From the NCBI GenBank assembly GCA_019916065.1, contig CM034240.1, positions 33,121,149 through 33,185,148 on the forward strand: a DNA stretch of 64,000 nt, written 5' to 3'. The position numbers were made by a program, and so were the translations under genes. Below the pieces are notes generated by a model. That model did no database searches. It was not told where the DNA came from and saw nothing but the letters and a program-made list of their open reading frames with translations. The stretch is from Vitellaria paradoxa. Taxonomy: Eukaryota; Streptophyta; Magnoliopsida; Ericales; Sapotaceae. Below, piece after piece: positions 39,150-48,652 of this stretch (its first letter is position 1; the number at the start of each line of letters is the position of its first letter).

Positions 39150-39845
39150 TGTAGACACACAAATTTTAGCTAATTAAATATTATCAAGTGTCAAATAAAG
39201 CCCAATTAAATTAACAAATCAAATCTTGTCACGTGTCTTGTGGAGGATTTCAACAAAGCTACACAAGTGGACGAATCACATGCCGCCACATGTGACAAGC
39301 TCTAAAGATAATTATCATTTCTTTATTTTTATCTCTTAAATAAATAAATAAGAGATAATTATTTAAGAATTATAATGATATCCAAATTACTTGATTTTAT
39401 CTCTTATTCAATAAATAAAATAATGAGATAATTATTTAAGTGGTTTGATGTTATCTGAAGTCTTGGATATTATCTATTATTTAATAAATTAAATAGTGAG
39501 ATAATTATCCTGGGGAGGTTGAATTCAACTATGACTCTTTCCCACACATCTATAAATAGGGATCACTCCCAAGCATAAAGGAGACCCTTTTGCATACAAG
39601 GAGACTCTGCTGGATCAAGCTGCCAAAGCCCCACAGACTCTCAAGCAACAAGAAGATACAAGTGTTGATTCGAGATCAAGCTTCAAAGCCTCGTATCGAC
39701 TTTTCGAAGAAGAAGAATCAGAGGATTTTTATTTCTTTGATTAGAAATTATCAGAGATTGTATTCCACTTTCTACAAATCAATAAAATTTCAATTTGTTA
39801 CTGCAATTTTTGTGTTTATTTCCAAACACGAAATTTGTGCGTACA
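39150..39845 (+). repeat. 5' LTR of the Tat element
   Basis: TGTAGACACAC...GTGCGTACA. It has a TATA box (CTATAAATAGGG, near 39551) and AATAAA near 39780. U3 carries three successive hairpins: TATCTCTTA...TAAGAGATA at about 39330-39357, TATCTCTTATT...AATAATGAGATA at about 39399-39430, and TTATCTATTATTTAAT...TGAGATAA at about 39470-39503. Confidence 0.97.
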
Positions 39846-39851
39846 AATTTC

Positions 39852-39869
39852 TGGCACGCCCAGTGGGAC
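39852..39869 (+). promoter_or_regulatory. Primer-binding site of the Tat element
   Basis: TGGCACGCCCAGTGGGAC, six bases after the LTR, begins with the TGG complementary to a tRNA CCA end. Which tRNA is not certain. Confidence 0.8.
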
Positions 39870-39922
39870 AGATCTCTGCCTCTCATCTCTTCTTTCATCA
39901 AATCAAATCAACCAAAATCTTA

Positions 39923-41662
39923 ATGGCTCCCAAGAACGACTGTTCAAAGGTTCCAGATCTGAAAGCCGGAGGCTTCAAATCCGCTGCTGGCAACACTACT
40001 TCGAGGTCTACTGCTCAAAGCATGGGCCCAGTCACACGAAGTAAGGCAAAAGCTATGGCTGAAGCACTGAAGCAAGCCTCGCTGCTGCCAAAATCAACAC
40101 CTGTTTTCAACTCAAGTTCGTTGAAAACAACATCCACATCATCAAGTCTTCCAGGAGGCAAAGAAGATACTATTGCTATTGCTGCGGTAAAGTCGAATGG
40201 AGACGTGTTTGCAATTTTGGAGAAAGCTCTGTCACATCTTTCCATGTCTCAAGGGTCTGACTCAAGTGTCAAGCTCCAATCTGGCCAAAAGGAAATTAAT
40301 GATTCAAGCAATTCTGAATCCAGTTCCCCTCCAGAAACTCCCCAGTCAAAGTTCAAGCCACATGATGATTTTGCTAATTCTCAAAGCTCGACAGCCATGA
40401 ACGTGATGATGACGAATGCAACATCGTTAGAAGAACAAGTCAACTCGCTGTCGAAAATTGTGGAGAGCTTGTGCAAGGCGGTGCAAGAACGTGATCACCA
40501 AATCGAAGCAATCATGAACAAACTGAACAACATTGGAGAATCAAGCCAAACTTCTGCTCTTCCAAAACCACAAGAAGTGGCAGAATCATCCAACAAGCAA
40601 GAAGAAACTCCAAAAAGCTTGCCAGTTTCTGCTGATGGTTTTGTCCCTGTTGATCAGTTGAAAGAGTTCATTTTGGGCACCCTCAAAGACAAGAACGAGG
40701 AAATGCCAAGATCTTCTTTCACATACGCCAAGCTTTACACCCGTCGAATTGATCAGTTGAAGATGCCTGCTAGTTACCAACCCCCGAAATTCCAACAATT
40801 TGATGGCAAAGGAAATCCAAAGCAACATATCGCTCACTTTGTGGAAACTTGCAGTAACGCTGGAACTGATGGAGATCTTCTGGTCAAGCAATTCGTTCGA
40901 ACTCTCAAGGGCAATGCATTCGACTGGTATTGTGATCTAGAGCCTGGCACAATTGACAGTTGGGGGCAACTAGAGCAAGAATTTCTCAATAGATTCTACA
41001 GCACCCGTCGCACTGTAAGTATGATTGAGCTCACCAATGCTCGCCAATGGAAAGAAGAACCCGTCATTGATTTCATCAACAGATGGAGAAATCTGAGCCT
41101 TAATTGCAAGGATAGGCTGTCTGAAACTTCAGCAATCGAGATGTGCATTCAAGGCATGCATTGGGGGCTTCGTTATATCCTTCAAGGCATTAGGCCTAAA
41201 ACTTTTGAAGAATTGGCTACTCGTGCTCATGACATGGAACTCAGTATCGCCGCGAGTGGTAATCAAGGGCTACCGATTCAAGAATCTCACAAGGGAGGAA
41301 ACAAGTTGGAAAACAACCGCAAAGGGGGCAAGACTTTCTCTAAGTCAGCCAGTAAAGAATCCATGTCTGTTTCCACCACACCAGTGAAAATTTCTACGTC
41401 GACCAAAACTTCAAACAAACTTAAGAAGAAGGAGACGGAGAAGGTCGACTCCAACCAAGGAAGAGGATGGAAGAGACCTACGCTTGAAGAAATGCAAGCA
41501 AAGGAATATCCATTTCCTGATTCTGAAGTTCCTCAAATGCTCGAGAATTTGTTAAAGCTAAAACTCATCGAACTTCCAGAGATGAAGCGCCCAGAAGAAG
41601 CCGATAAAGTTGATGATCCGAATTATTGCAAGTATCATCGATTGATCAGCCATTCTACTTAG
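39923..41662 (+). CDS. Tat gag
   Basis: 579 codons from the ATG at 39923 (MAPKND). The frame is open from 39590, but that part is LTR and leader, so the first ATG after the primer site is chosen. A Ser/Thr-rich N-terminal third precedes a retrotransposon gag domain at about residues 300-395 ([28 protein letters not shown]). A basic Lys-rich stretch follows, and the C-terminus has PNYCKYHR. Gag forms the particle that packages element RNA. The frame ends at a TAG (41660-41662) in the middle of the conserved YCKYHR...H segment; the same frame goes on with related sequence to 41917, so this TAG is probably a mutation, or possibly a read-through site. Confidence 0.85.
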   Translation: MAPKNDCSKVPDLKAGGFKSAAGNTTSRSTAQSMGPVTRSKAKAMAEALKQASLLPKSTPVFNSSSLKTTSTSSSLPGGKEDTIAIAAVKSNGDVFAILEKALSHLSMSQGSDSSVKLQSGQKEINDSSNSESSSPPETPQSKFKPHDDFANSQSSTAMNVMMTNATSLEEQVNSLSKIVESLCKAVQERDHQIEAIMNKLNNIGESSQTSALPKPQEVAESSNKQEETPKSLPVSADGFVPVDQLKEFILGTLKDKNEEMPRSSFTYAKLYTRRIDQLKMPASYQPPKFQQFDGKGNPKQHIAHFVETCSNAGTDGDLLVKQFVRTLKGNAFDWYCDLEPGTIDSWGQLEQEFLNRFYSTRRTVSMIELTNARQWKEEPVIDFINRWRNLSLNCKDRLSETSAIEMCIQGMHWGLRYILQGIRPKTFEELATRAHDMELSIAASGNQGLPIQESHKGGNKLENNRKGGKTFSKSASKESMSVSTTPVKISTSTKTSNKLKKKETEKVDSNQGRGWKRPTLEEMQAKEYPFPDSEVPQMLENLLKLKLIELPEMKRPEEADKVDDPNYCKYHRLISHST

Positions 41663-42209
41663 CGATGCTTCATTCTCAAAGAAAAGATCATGCAACTGGC
41701 AAGTCAAGGAAAGATCCTTTTAGAAGAAGAAAAGGAAGAAGCAAGCACCAACCAAACTGCTGCGATTGAATCTGTTGATCTTACGCCGAAAAGATTGATT
41801 CCTGACTTGTCAAGATTTGAAGTTCAATTTGGATCTTTCGATCCTATTGAAATAATAATTCAAGACCATCTGCAAATTTTTGATACGCCGTTATTGAAGT
41901 GCAAAAAACGACACTGATGAAACAATAGACTCAGTTGACTCAGCTGAGGAAGGGTGGATGCTTGTTACTCGCAAAAGAAAGAGCAAGTCAAAGTCTCATC
42001 ACCCCCAAATCATTCACTACAAATAGAAGTTTGTTAAATCCAATAAAAAAAAGCAGTGGAGGAAGAAAAAAATTCAACGGCCAGTATCAACTACAACAAT
42101 TGAGACTTTCATTCAACCACAACGCACTCCCATCACTTTATGGGAGTTCTTTCCAAAATCTTGGCAGAGTACTGATCAATCTGATTCTGAAATTGTTGAA
42201 TGCTATGTA
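41663..42209 (+). pseudogene. Gag-pol junction region with a stop and a frameshift
   Basis: The gag frame continues after the TAG to a double stop at 41915-41920. Just before it lies a run of six A (about 41902-41907). Changing frame there gives the continuing reading, which meets one more TAG at 42024-42026 and then stays open into protease. The translation here is Ser/Lys-rich and not a recognised domain. Confidence 0.7.
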
Positions 42210-43487
42210 GTGAACATGGAAGAGCCAGCTGAAGAAAGAGTTGAGTCATCTCCAACACTCGTGCAAACACCAGAGGAACTTAGTTTCGAAACTTGTGGCG
42301 ATACATCTGTTGCTGCTATAAAGAATTTGACTTTCTCAGACGAAGATCTTCTGCTTGGCTCAACACCACACAATCGCCCTCTTTTCATCTCTTGCTATAC
42401 ACGCGAACAAAGGTTGAACAGAATGCTTGTTGATGGTGGATCAGCAGTCAACATTCTACCTCTTCGCGTAATGAAGGAATTAAGCATTGGTACGGAAGAG
42501 CTGTCACGCAGTCGCTTGATGATTCAAGGCTTTAATCAAGGAGGGCAAAGAGCAATTGGAGTAATCCGTCTCAACTTACTTATTGATGACATGACATCAA
42601 CTGCATTGTTTCACGTAATCGATGCCAGAACTTCATACAACATGCTGTTAGGACGGCCTTGGATCCATGAGAATGGTGTAGTTCCTTCTACTCTCCATCA
42701 GTGCCTCAAGTATTGTCGTGGTAATGAAGTTAAAAAGATTGTAGCTGATGAGAAGCCATTCACTGAAGCTGAATCTCACTTTGCTGATGCTAAGTTCTAC
42801 GTGACACACATGGTGGTGGAAGAGCTACAACCAATCAGTACTTCATCAACGTACAAGTTACAACGAACTGACAATCTGCAAGGCGATCAGAGTGGTAAGA
42901 CTGTTGATCAAAAGAAGGGGGTCAGTAAACCAATTGAAAGTTGCGATGAGAAATGCGACGTGAAAGCTTCTAAAAATGCCATTCCAGTACTTCGCTACAC
43001 GCCAAAGGCTCGAAGAGTTGATGATCAAGCCTTGAATGGACTAACTCTCCCCATCCCCAACATCAATCAAACAAAGGTGACTACGCCAATCCCAGGATTT
43101 GTTTGGCCAACACAAAGTCCTAAAATCGAACATGGTGACCTGCCTTCTACACGTACAAATGAGGGCTTTGATCCAAATGCATACAAGCTTCTTATAAAGG
43201 CTGGATATAATTTGAATGAGTCTTCTACTTTAGGAAAGCTACCACCAGAATCTAACGGGCAAAATGCACATGGGTTGAATTCGACCCAAAAGATGTTAAG
43301 GCAAAAGGGGTACGCTATACAGGATTCACGTGCAGGACTTGGTTTCACTCCACCTGTTCCAATGCGTATCATCATGAAAAAATCAACCAGTTACATTACT
43401 GCTGAAGAAGATAAATCTCCAACTTCAGTTAAGCCTTCAGTCTTTGATCGTCTAGAAGAAGCAAACCCACAAACCGTCAATTGTTGA
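42210..43487 (+). CDS. Tat protease and conserved linker
   Basis: The reading frame, open from about 42027, contains a retropepsin-type aspartic protease: LVDGGSAVNILP with the catalytic Asp codon at 42432-42434, then FHVIDARTSYNMLLGRPWIH, the flap and C-terminal part of the fold. Protease cuts the polyprotein in the particle. After a variable spacer comes a glycine-containing segment usual in Tat polyproteins (LLIKAGYNL, LGKLPPES, KGYAIQDSRAGLGF). The frame ends at 43485-43487 because of a shift near 43470-43485; the next frame carries on with the VFDRL repeat. Confidence 0.85.
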   Translation: MNMEEPAEERVESSPTLVQTPEELSFETCGDTSVAAIKNLTFSDEDLLLGSTPHNRPLFISCYTREQRLNRMLVDGGSAVNILPLRVMKELSIGTEELSRSRLMIQGFNQGGQRAIGVIRLNLLIDDMTSTALFHVIDARTSYNMLLGRPWIHENGVVPSTLHQCLKYCRGNEVKKIVADEKPFTEAESHFADAKFYVTHMVVEELQPISTSSTYKLQRTDNLQGDQSGKTVDQKKGVSKPIESCDEKCDVKASKNAIPVLRYTPKARRVDDQALNGLTLPIPNINQTKVTTPIPGFVWPTQSPKIEHGDLPSTRTNEGFDPNAYKLLIKAGYNLNESSTLGKLPPESNGQNAHGLNSTQKMLRQKGYAIQDSRAGLGFTPPVPMRIIMKKSTSYITAEEDKSPTSVKPSVFDRLEEANPQTVNC

Positions 43488-44106
43488 TTGTTTCGAAGTG
43501 GCAAATTCAAGAATATCAGTATTTGACCGCTTAGGAGAGGCAAAGTCAAAAGGCTCAGTCTTTGATCGACTAGGGGCAGAAAATTCGACATTAAAGGAAG
43601 TTATTGCGTCCCCTACACCTAGAAGATCGATCAAGAGTAGATTGGGAGTTGCTAAGAAGATCATTGAAAAAGAAGAAAAGATCGATGTCATCTTAGAAGA
43701 CCTCAAAGATCTCAAAAGTAAAATACCATCCCGCATGAAACGTCATACTACTTTAGTGGTGACAGCTGAAGAAGAATTGAAGGTAAAAGCGACGAACAGT
43801 AGTAGTCACGAAATTTTCTGCTGAAACGCCAAGAACCTTATCTGAAGAAGAAGAAAACATTGAATACTCACTCCACATCAGTGCAAGTGATGGAGAAATT
43901 CAAGTAGAGGAGGAAGCTGAAGATGCTCCACCAGAACTTGAAGAAGGTGTTAAGTCCACTGTTGATGATTTGAAAGAAATCAACCTTGGTACACTGGAAG
44001 ACCCTCGACCCATTTACGTAAGTGCTCTCCTAAGTCCCAAGGAAAAAAAGGCTTATGTGAGCTTCTCACAGAGTACAAGGATGTCTTCGCTTGGAGCTAC
44101 AAAGAA
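43488..44106 (+). pseudogene. Tat spacer with repeated VFDRL motif, two frameshifts
   Basis: The motif SVFDRL occurs three times across the 43440-43575 joint (ending the previous frame, then twice here) and is followed by an acidic, Ser-rich linker. The frame shifts near 43800 and again at a run of seven A at about 44042-44048. Just after the second shift comes the start of RT (EYKDVFAW). The VFDRL repeat probably belongs to a flexible linker between protease and RT; its role is unknown to me. Confidence 0.75.
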
Positions 44107-45327
44107 ATGCCTGGATTAGACCCTAAAGTTGCTGTCCATCATTTAGCAGTAAAGCGTGGTGTTCGACCGATTAAACAAGCTCAACGTCGATTCCGACCGG
44201 ATTTGATTCCAAAGATTGAAACTGAAGTCAATAAACTCATTGAAGCTGGATTTATCCGAGAAGTCAAGTATCCAACTTGGATTTCAAGTATTGTCCCTGT
44301 CAAAAAGAAGAATGGACAAATTCGAGTATGCGTTGACTTTCGAGATCTCAATCATGCTTGCCCAAAAGACGACTTTCCGCTCCCATTGACAGAACTCATG
44401 GTGGATGCTACCACTGGTCACGAAGCCCTGTCTTTTATGGACGGCTCGTCTGGTTACAATCAAATTCGCATGGCACCGCGAGATGAAGAGTTAACAGCAT
44501 TTCGTACACCCAAAGGCATCTACTGCTACAAAGTAATGCCGTTTGGTTTAAAAAATGCGGGGGCCACTTATCAAAGAGCAATGCAAAAGATTTTCGACGA
44601 TATGCTTCATAAAAATATCGAATGCTACGTGGATGATCTTGTAGTAAAGTCAAAAAAGAGAGCAGATCATCTTCAAGATCTAAAGAAAGTTTTCAACCGC
44701 CTACGTCGATACCAGCTCAAGATGAATCCTTTGAAGTGTGCTTTTGGTGTTACCTCTGGAAAGTTCCTTGGGTTCATTGTACGACATCGTGGTATTGAAA
44801 TAGACCAAACAAAGATTGATGCTATCTTGAAGATGCCTGAACCGCAAAATATTCATGAGCTTAAAAGTCTACAAGGGCGATTAGCTTATCTTCGACGGTT
44901 TATTTCAAATTTAGCAGGTCGTTGTCAACCTTTCAGCCGACTAATGAAGAAAGGAGTTCCATATGAATGGGATGAAGCATGCAGCAATGCCTTTAAAAGC
45001 ATTAAAGATTATTTGATGAAATCACCAGTACTAGCTGCTCCTATTCCTTGGAAGCCATTGGTTCTATACATTGCCGCACAGGAACGATCTGTTGGTGCTT
45101 TACTTGCTCAAGAAAATGAAAAGGGAAAAGAAAATGCCCTTTACTATCTTAGCAGGATGATGACCCGTAATGAGCTAAATTACTCGCCAATTGAGAAGAT
45201 GTGTTTGGCCCTAGTGTTTGCAATTCAAAAGTTACGGCATTATTTCCAAGCTCACACTGTGTATCTTATCTCTAAAGCCAATCCCGTCAAGTACATCATG
45301 TCAAACCAGTTTTATCTGATCGACTAG
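44107..45327 (+). CDS. Tat reverse transcriptase and first RNase H
   Basis: About 400 codons; the frame is already open upstream to about 44048, so 44107 is not a true start. RT motifs are in order: RFRPDLIPKIETEV, WISSIVPVKKKNG, RVCVDFRDLN, SFMDGSSGYNQI, PFGLKNAGATYQ and the catalytic YVDD at 44626-44637, then the thumb and the gypsy RNase H beginning at WKPLVLYIAA. The RNase H lacks the usual leading Asp in that segment (YIAA rather than YxDAS), as in Tat elements where a second RNase H takes over. A frameshift near 45303-45308 truncates it; the next ORF continues the same protein. Confidence 0.93.
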   Translation: MPGLDPKVAVHHLAVKRGVRPIKQAQRRFRPDLIPKIETEVNKLIEAGFIREVKYPTWISSIVPVKKKNGQIRVCVDFRDLNHACPKDDFPLPLTELMVDATTGHEALSFMDGSSGYNQIRMAPRDEELTAFRTPKGIYCYKVMPFGLKNAGATYQRAMQKIFDDMLHKNIECYVDDLVVKSKKRADHLQDLKKVFNRLRRYQLKMNPLKCAFGVTSGKFLGFIVRHRGIEIDQTKIDAILKMPEPQNIHELKSLQGRLAYLRRFISNLAGRCQPFSRLMKKGVPYEWDEACSNAFKSIKDYLMKSPVLAAPIPWKPLVLYIAAQERSVGALLAQENEKGKENALYYLSRMMTRNELNYSPIEKMCLALVFAIQKLRHYFQAHTVYLISKANPVKYIMSNQFYLID

Positions 45328-47252
45328 CTAGATGGTCTCTTCTTCTTCAAGAATTTGAGATCATTTATGTGCCTCAAAAGGCAGTTAAAGGACAAGCCTT
45401 AGCTGATTTCCTAGCTGATCATCCTATACCTGCTGATTGGGAGCTATCAGAAGAATTGCCAGACGAAGACGTCCTCTATGTAGAAGTTTGCCAACCATGG
45501 AAGATGTATTTTGACGGAGCTGCTCAGCGCAGTGGAACAGGAGCTGGTGTAGTGTTTCTCACTCCTGAAGGAGACGTGTTGCCTTACGCCTTCACTCTTA
45601 CACAGTCCTGTTCAAACAACGAAGCTGAATACCAAGCACTCATACTTGGGTTGGAAATGGCGGTTGACATGAAACAGTTGAAACTCAGCGTATATGGAGA
45701 TTCAAAACTGGTAATCAACCAGCTGCTAAACGTTTATGAAGTAAGGAAACCAGAACTTATTCCTTATTACAATTACGCAACCCAATTAATAGCATGGCTT
45801 GGCGGCGTCACCTTGGAGCATGTGCCAAGAAAAGATAACAAACAAGCAGATTCTCTTGCTAAGCTTGCTTCAACACTTGCATTGCCTGATCAAGAGACAC
45901 AAATTTCAATTTGCCAAAGATGGGTCATTCCTCCACTCTTCGATGATGAAGACAACGATGAAAGGGATGTTAATGCAATATCGATTTTTGAAATTGAAGA
46001 AAATGACTGGCGTCAACCTCTTATTGATTATTTGCTCCATCAGAAGTTACCGGAAGATCCACGTAGAAGAACTGACATAAAGCGTCGAGCTTCAAGGTTT
46101 ATTTATTATAATGGTACACTTTATCGTCGCTCATTCGAAGGATTATTTCTCCGCTGCTTAGGAGAGGTTGAAGCCATGCAAGCTCTAGAAGAAGCTCACT
46201 CTGGTGTATGTGGCGCTCATCAATCTGGTCCAAAACTACACTTTCGAATCAAAAGAATGGGATATTACTGGCCTACGATGGTAAAAGATTCTATGGAATA
46301 CGCCAAAAGATGCCAAGCTTGTCAATTCCATGGAAATTTTATACATCAACCGCCTGAACCGCTCCATCCAACTGTCGCTTCTTGGCCGTTTGATGCATGG
46401 GGGCTGGATGTAGTAGGGCCACTACCTAAGTCTTCTGCTGGGCATTTGTACATCTTGGCAGCAACTGACTACTTTTCTAAGTGGGCTGAAGCTATACCAT
46501 TAAGAGAAGTTAAAAAAGAAAATGTCGTGGACTTCATTCGCACTAATATTATTTTCAGATATGGTGTGCCGCGATATATCATCACTGATAATGGAAAGCC
46601 TTTCTACAATAGTTTGATGAACAAGTTATGCGAGAAGTTCAACTTCAAACAACACAACTCTTCGATGTACAATGCACCTGCAAATGGTCTCGCCGAAGCA
46701 TTCAACAAAACTCTTGGAAACCTGCTGAAGAAAGTGGTTGCAAAATCAAAACGAGATTGGCACGAGAGAATTGGAGAAGCTCTTTGGGCTTATCGAACAA
46801 CATATCGGACATCAACACAAGCTACTCCTTATGCTTTAGTGTATGGTGTGGAAGCTGTTCTCCCCCTCGAGTGTCAAATCCCATCATTACGGATTGCTCT
46901 TCAAGAAGGTCTCACTCAGGAGGAAAATGCTCGCCTGCGACTAGAAGAATTGGAAGTACTTGACGAGAAGAGACTTGAGGCACAGCAACGCTTAGAATGT
47001 TACCAAGCTCGTCTTTCTAGAGCATTTAACAAGAGAGTCCGTCCTCGATCCTTCCAGAAAGGAGACTTGGTACTTGCTGTAAGAAGACCTATCATCACCA
47101 CTCACCGCACTGGCAATAAATTCAATTCCAAATGGGATGGCCCGTATGTCGTGCAAGAAGTCTACTCAAATGGGGCGTACAAGATAGTTGCTGAAGATGG
47201 CTTGAGAATCGGCCCCATAAATGGCAAGTTCTTGAAGCGTTACTATCCCTAA
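45309..47252 (+). CDS. Tat second RNase H and integrase
   Basis: An intact frame through to the TAA at 47250-47252. No natural start is expected, since it is the continuation of pol. First comes an archaeal-type RNase H: MYFDGAA, NNEAEYQALI, VYGDSKLV and a final KQADSLAK. Next is the integrase HHCC zinc finger (AHSGVCGAHQSG...CQACQFHG) and the catalytic core with Asp at 46407-46409 (GLDVVGPLP), Asp at 46587-46589 (ITDNGKPF) and Glu at 46695-46697 (NGLAEAFNK), 36 residues apart as in D,D-35-E. A GDLVLAVRRP C-terminal part follows, without a chromodomain. Confidence 0.93.
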   Translation, partial: VLSDRLARWSLLLQEFEIIYVPQKAVKGQALADFLADHPIPADWELSEELPDEDVLYVEVCQPWKMYFDGAAQRSGTGAGVVFLTPEGDVLPYAFTLTQSCSNNEAEYQALILGLEMAVDMKQLKLSVYGDSKLVINQLLNVYEVRKPELIPYYNYATQLIAWLGGVTLEHVPRKDNKQADSLAKLASTLALPDQETQISICQRWVIPPLFDDEDNDERDVNAISIFEIEENDWRQPLIDYLLHQKLPEDPRRRTDIKRRASRFIYYNGTLYRRSFEGLFLRCLGEVEAMQALEEAHSGVCGAHQSGPKLHFRIKRMGYYWPTMVKDSMEYAKRCQACQFHGNFIHQPPEPLHPTVASWPFDAWGLDVVGPLPKSSAGHLYILAATDYFSKWAEAIPLREVKKENVVDFIRTNIIFRYGVPRYIITDNGKPFYNSLMNKLCEKFNFKQHNSSMYNAPANGLAEAFNKTLGNLLKKVVAKSKRDWHERIGEALWAYRTTYRTSTQATPYALVYGVEAVLPLECQIPSLRIALQEGLTQEENARLRLEELEVLDEKRLEAQQRLECYQARLSRAFNKRVRPRSFQKGDLVLAVRRPIITTHRTGNKFNSKWDGPYVVQEVYSNGAYKIVAEDGLRIGPINGKFLKRYYP

Positions 47253-47313
47253 AACATGTACTACTTCTGGCCCGCATGAGTATAAACTGTGAAAGGCACC
47301 AAAAAAAAAAAAA

Positions 47314-47615
47314 TTGAACTACGCTTGGCTTGATCCCATCTTGGGTACGTAGGCAACTTGGAGTCTGTTCCAAGTTCAGTCATTCATTCAAAAAAAAAAT
47401 TCCATTCATTCTTTATTGTAATGAACTACGCTTGGCTTGATCCCATCTCGGGTACGTAGGCAACTTGGAGTTTTTCCAAGTTCAGTCATTTATTAAAAAA
47501 AAAATTTCATTCCTTACTGTTATGAACTATGTTTGGCTCAATCCCAATTAGGTACATGAGCAGTTTAGAATTCTATTTTCAAGTTCAATCATTCATTCAT
47601 TCATTCAAAAAAAAA
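47314..47615 (+). repeat. Three tandem CTACG...CGTAG hairpin units after integrase
   Basis: Units start near 47316, 47423 and 47524. Each of the first two reads GAACTACGCTTGGCTTGATC, then CCCATCTTGGG-type, then TACGTAGGCAACTTGG, then TTCCAAGTTCAGTCATT. Two nested pairings are visible, CTACG with CGTAG and AACTTGGA with TCCAAGTT. The third unit is decayed. Similar blocks are common near the ends of Tat/Athila-type elements. Confidence 0.85.
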
Positions 47616-47698
47616 AAAAGACAAAGTGCACGATTCTTATCAAAGTAAATAATTCATTTCAAAAAGAAAAGAGTCTGCCAAAAAAAAAAAAAAAGCAA

Positions 47699-48550
47699 CT
47701 AAGGGAAAAGCTTGAAGTCTATCAGTTCATTACGTCTCGCTTCTAGCATTTGCTCCATGTTTGCTAAGCATCGGACGTCCTCATTGGTTAAAACAGGCTT
47801 GCTTTCAATAACAGAAATCTCTTCCCTGAGACTTGACGCAATAGCTTGTAACTTAGATAGCTCTGATCTCTTCTCAGAAATTTGTGGCTCCGATTCTTCA
47901 ATCTGAGTGGTGAGAGCATTCAACTTCTCTTCCAACTGCTCCTTTTCAAGTTTGAACTCCATAATCGTGGTCTCAAGAGATTGCAAGTCTTTGGCCTGAA
48001 TACCTTCTTCAGCTTCAATATTGGAGAGTTCATTCTTGATCTTCGTCAACTGCTCATCATGTGATTGTTGAGACATTTTTTCCGCTGAAGAAGATCGGCT
48101 AGAATTGTAGAGTTGGAGATCACGAAAAAGTCCTATTAGTAAATCCCTTAAGGAAGAAAAATTCGAGACACTAACTCTTTCCATTTCCTTCAATACTTTC
48201 TCAGCTTCTTCTTCAAACGTGTGAAGATGAGTCAAGCTAGATCTACCTATTTTCTGAGATAGGCCATTCCATAACAATGTAAGGTAGGTACGTTGACAAT
48301 TAGAAATCAAGTCATCTACCTTGAATATGGAAATAGTTGAAGGGGCAGGATCCATGGGTCTCATAGAAGTTTGTTGAATCACTTCTACAGGATGATCTTC
48401 AACAATAGGATGAGAAGTTATATTATCTGCGATTTTGAAAACTTCAGGTTGAGCAACCAATATATCGAATGAATTTGGCCCATCAATAGATTTCTCATTC
48501 TCTTCCAAAATCATATCATCCACCTCAGCAAACTCATCGTTGTTTCCCAG
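47699..48550 (-). CDS. Antisense mobile-domain gene, coding exon 2 (coiled coil)
   Basis: It follows a TTGTAG acceptor at 48551 and is in frame with exon 1 (283 codons, then TAG). The first part is acidic and unrecognised (DDMILEENEK). The last 110 residues are rich in Glu, Lys, Leu and Gln with heptad-like spacing (EQLTKIKNELSNIEAEEG, EKEQLEEKLNALTTQIEE), a coiled coil that probably mediates oligomerisation. It ends IDFKLFP. No enzyme motif is visible. It is translated from the strand opposite gag-pol. Confidence 0.85.
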   Translation of the reverse strand: MGNNDEFAEVDDMILEENEKSIDGPNSFDILVAQPEVFKIADNITSHPIVEDHPVEVIQQTSMRPMDPAPSTISIFKVDDLISNCQRTYLTLLWNGLSQKIGRSSLTHLHTFEEEAEKVLKEMERVSVSNFSSLRDLLIGLFRDLQLYNSSRSSSAEKMSQQSHDEQLTKIKNELSNIEAEEGIQAKDLQSLETTIMEFKLEKEQLEEKLNALTTQIEESEPQISEKRSELSKLQAIASSLREEISVIESKPVLTNEDVRCLANMEQMLEARRNELIDFKLFP

Positions 48551-48652
48551 CTACAAGTAAAAGCTTAGATTAATAAAAGGGATCATGGAGAATATATATT
48601 CCAAAATAAATTTTACCAAAAAAAAAATAATAATAATAATAATAATACTTAC
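48551..48652 (-). other. Intron of the antisense mobile-domain gene
   Basis: 102 bp with a GTAAGT donor (48652-48647) and a CTTGTAG acceptor (ending 48551). It is phase 0, AT-rich, with an (ATT)n run next to the donor. If retained, translation runs into Ile repeats and a stop, which supports splicing. Confidence 0.85.

Noticed and set aside
38907..39173. 88-codon plus-strand ORF
   Set aside because: It runs across the target duplication into the Tat LTR, so it cannot be an ancestral gene; no motif.
39590..39922. N-terminal extension of Tat gag
   Set aside because: The frame is open but lies in the LTR R/U5 and primer site, and the same frame in the 3' LTR has no gag after it.
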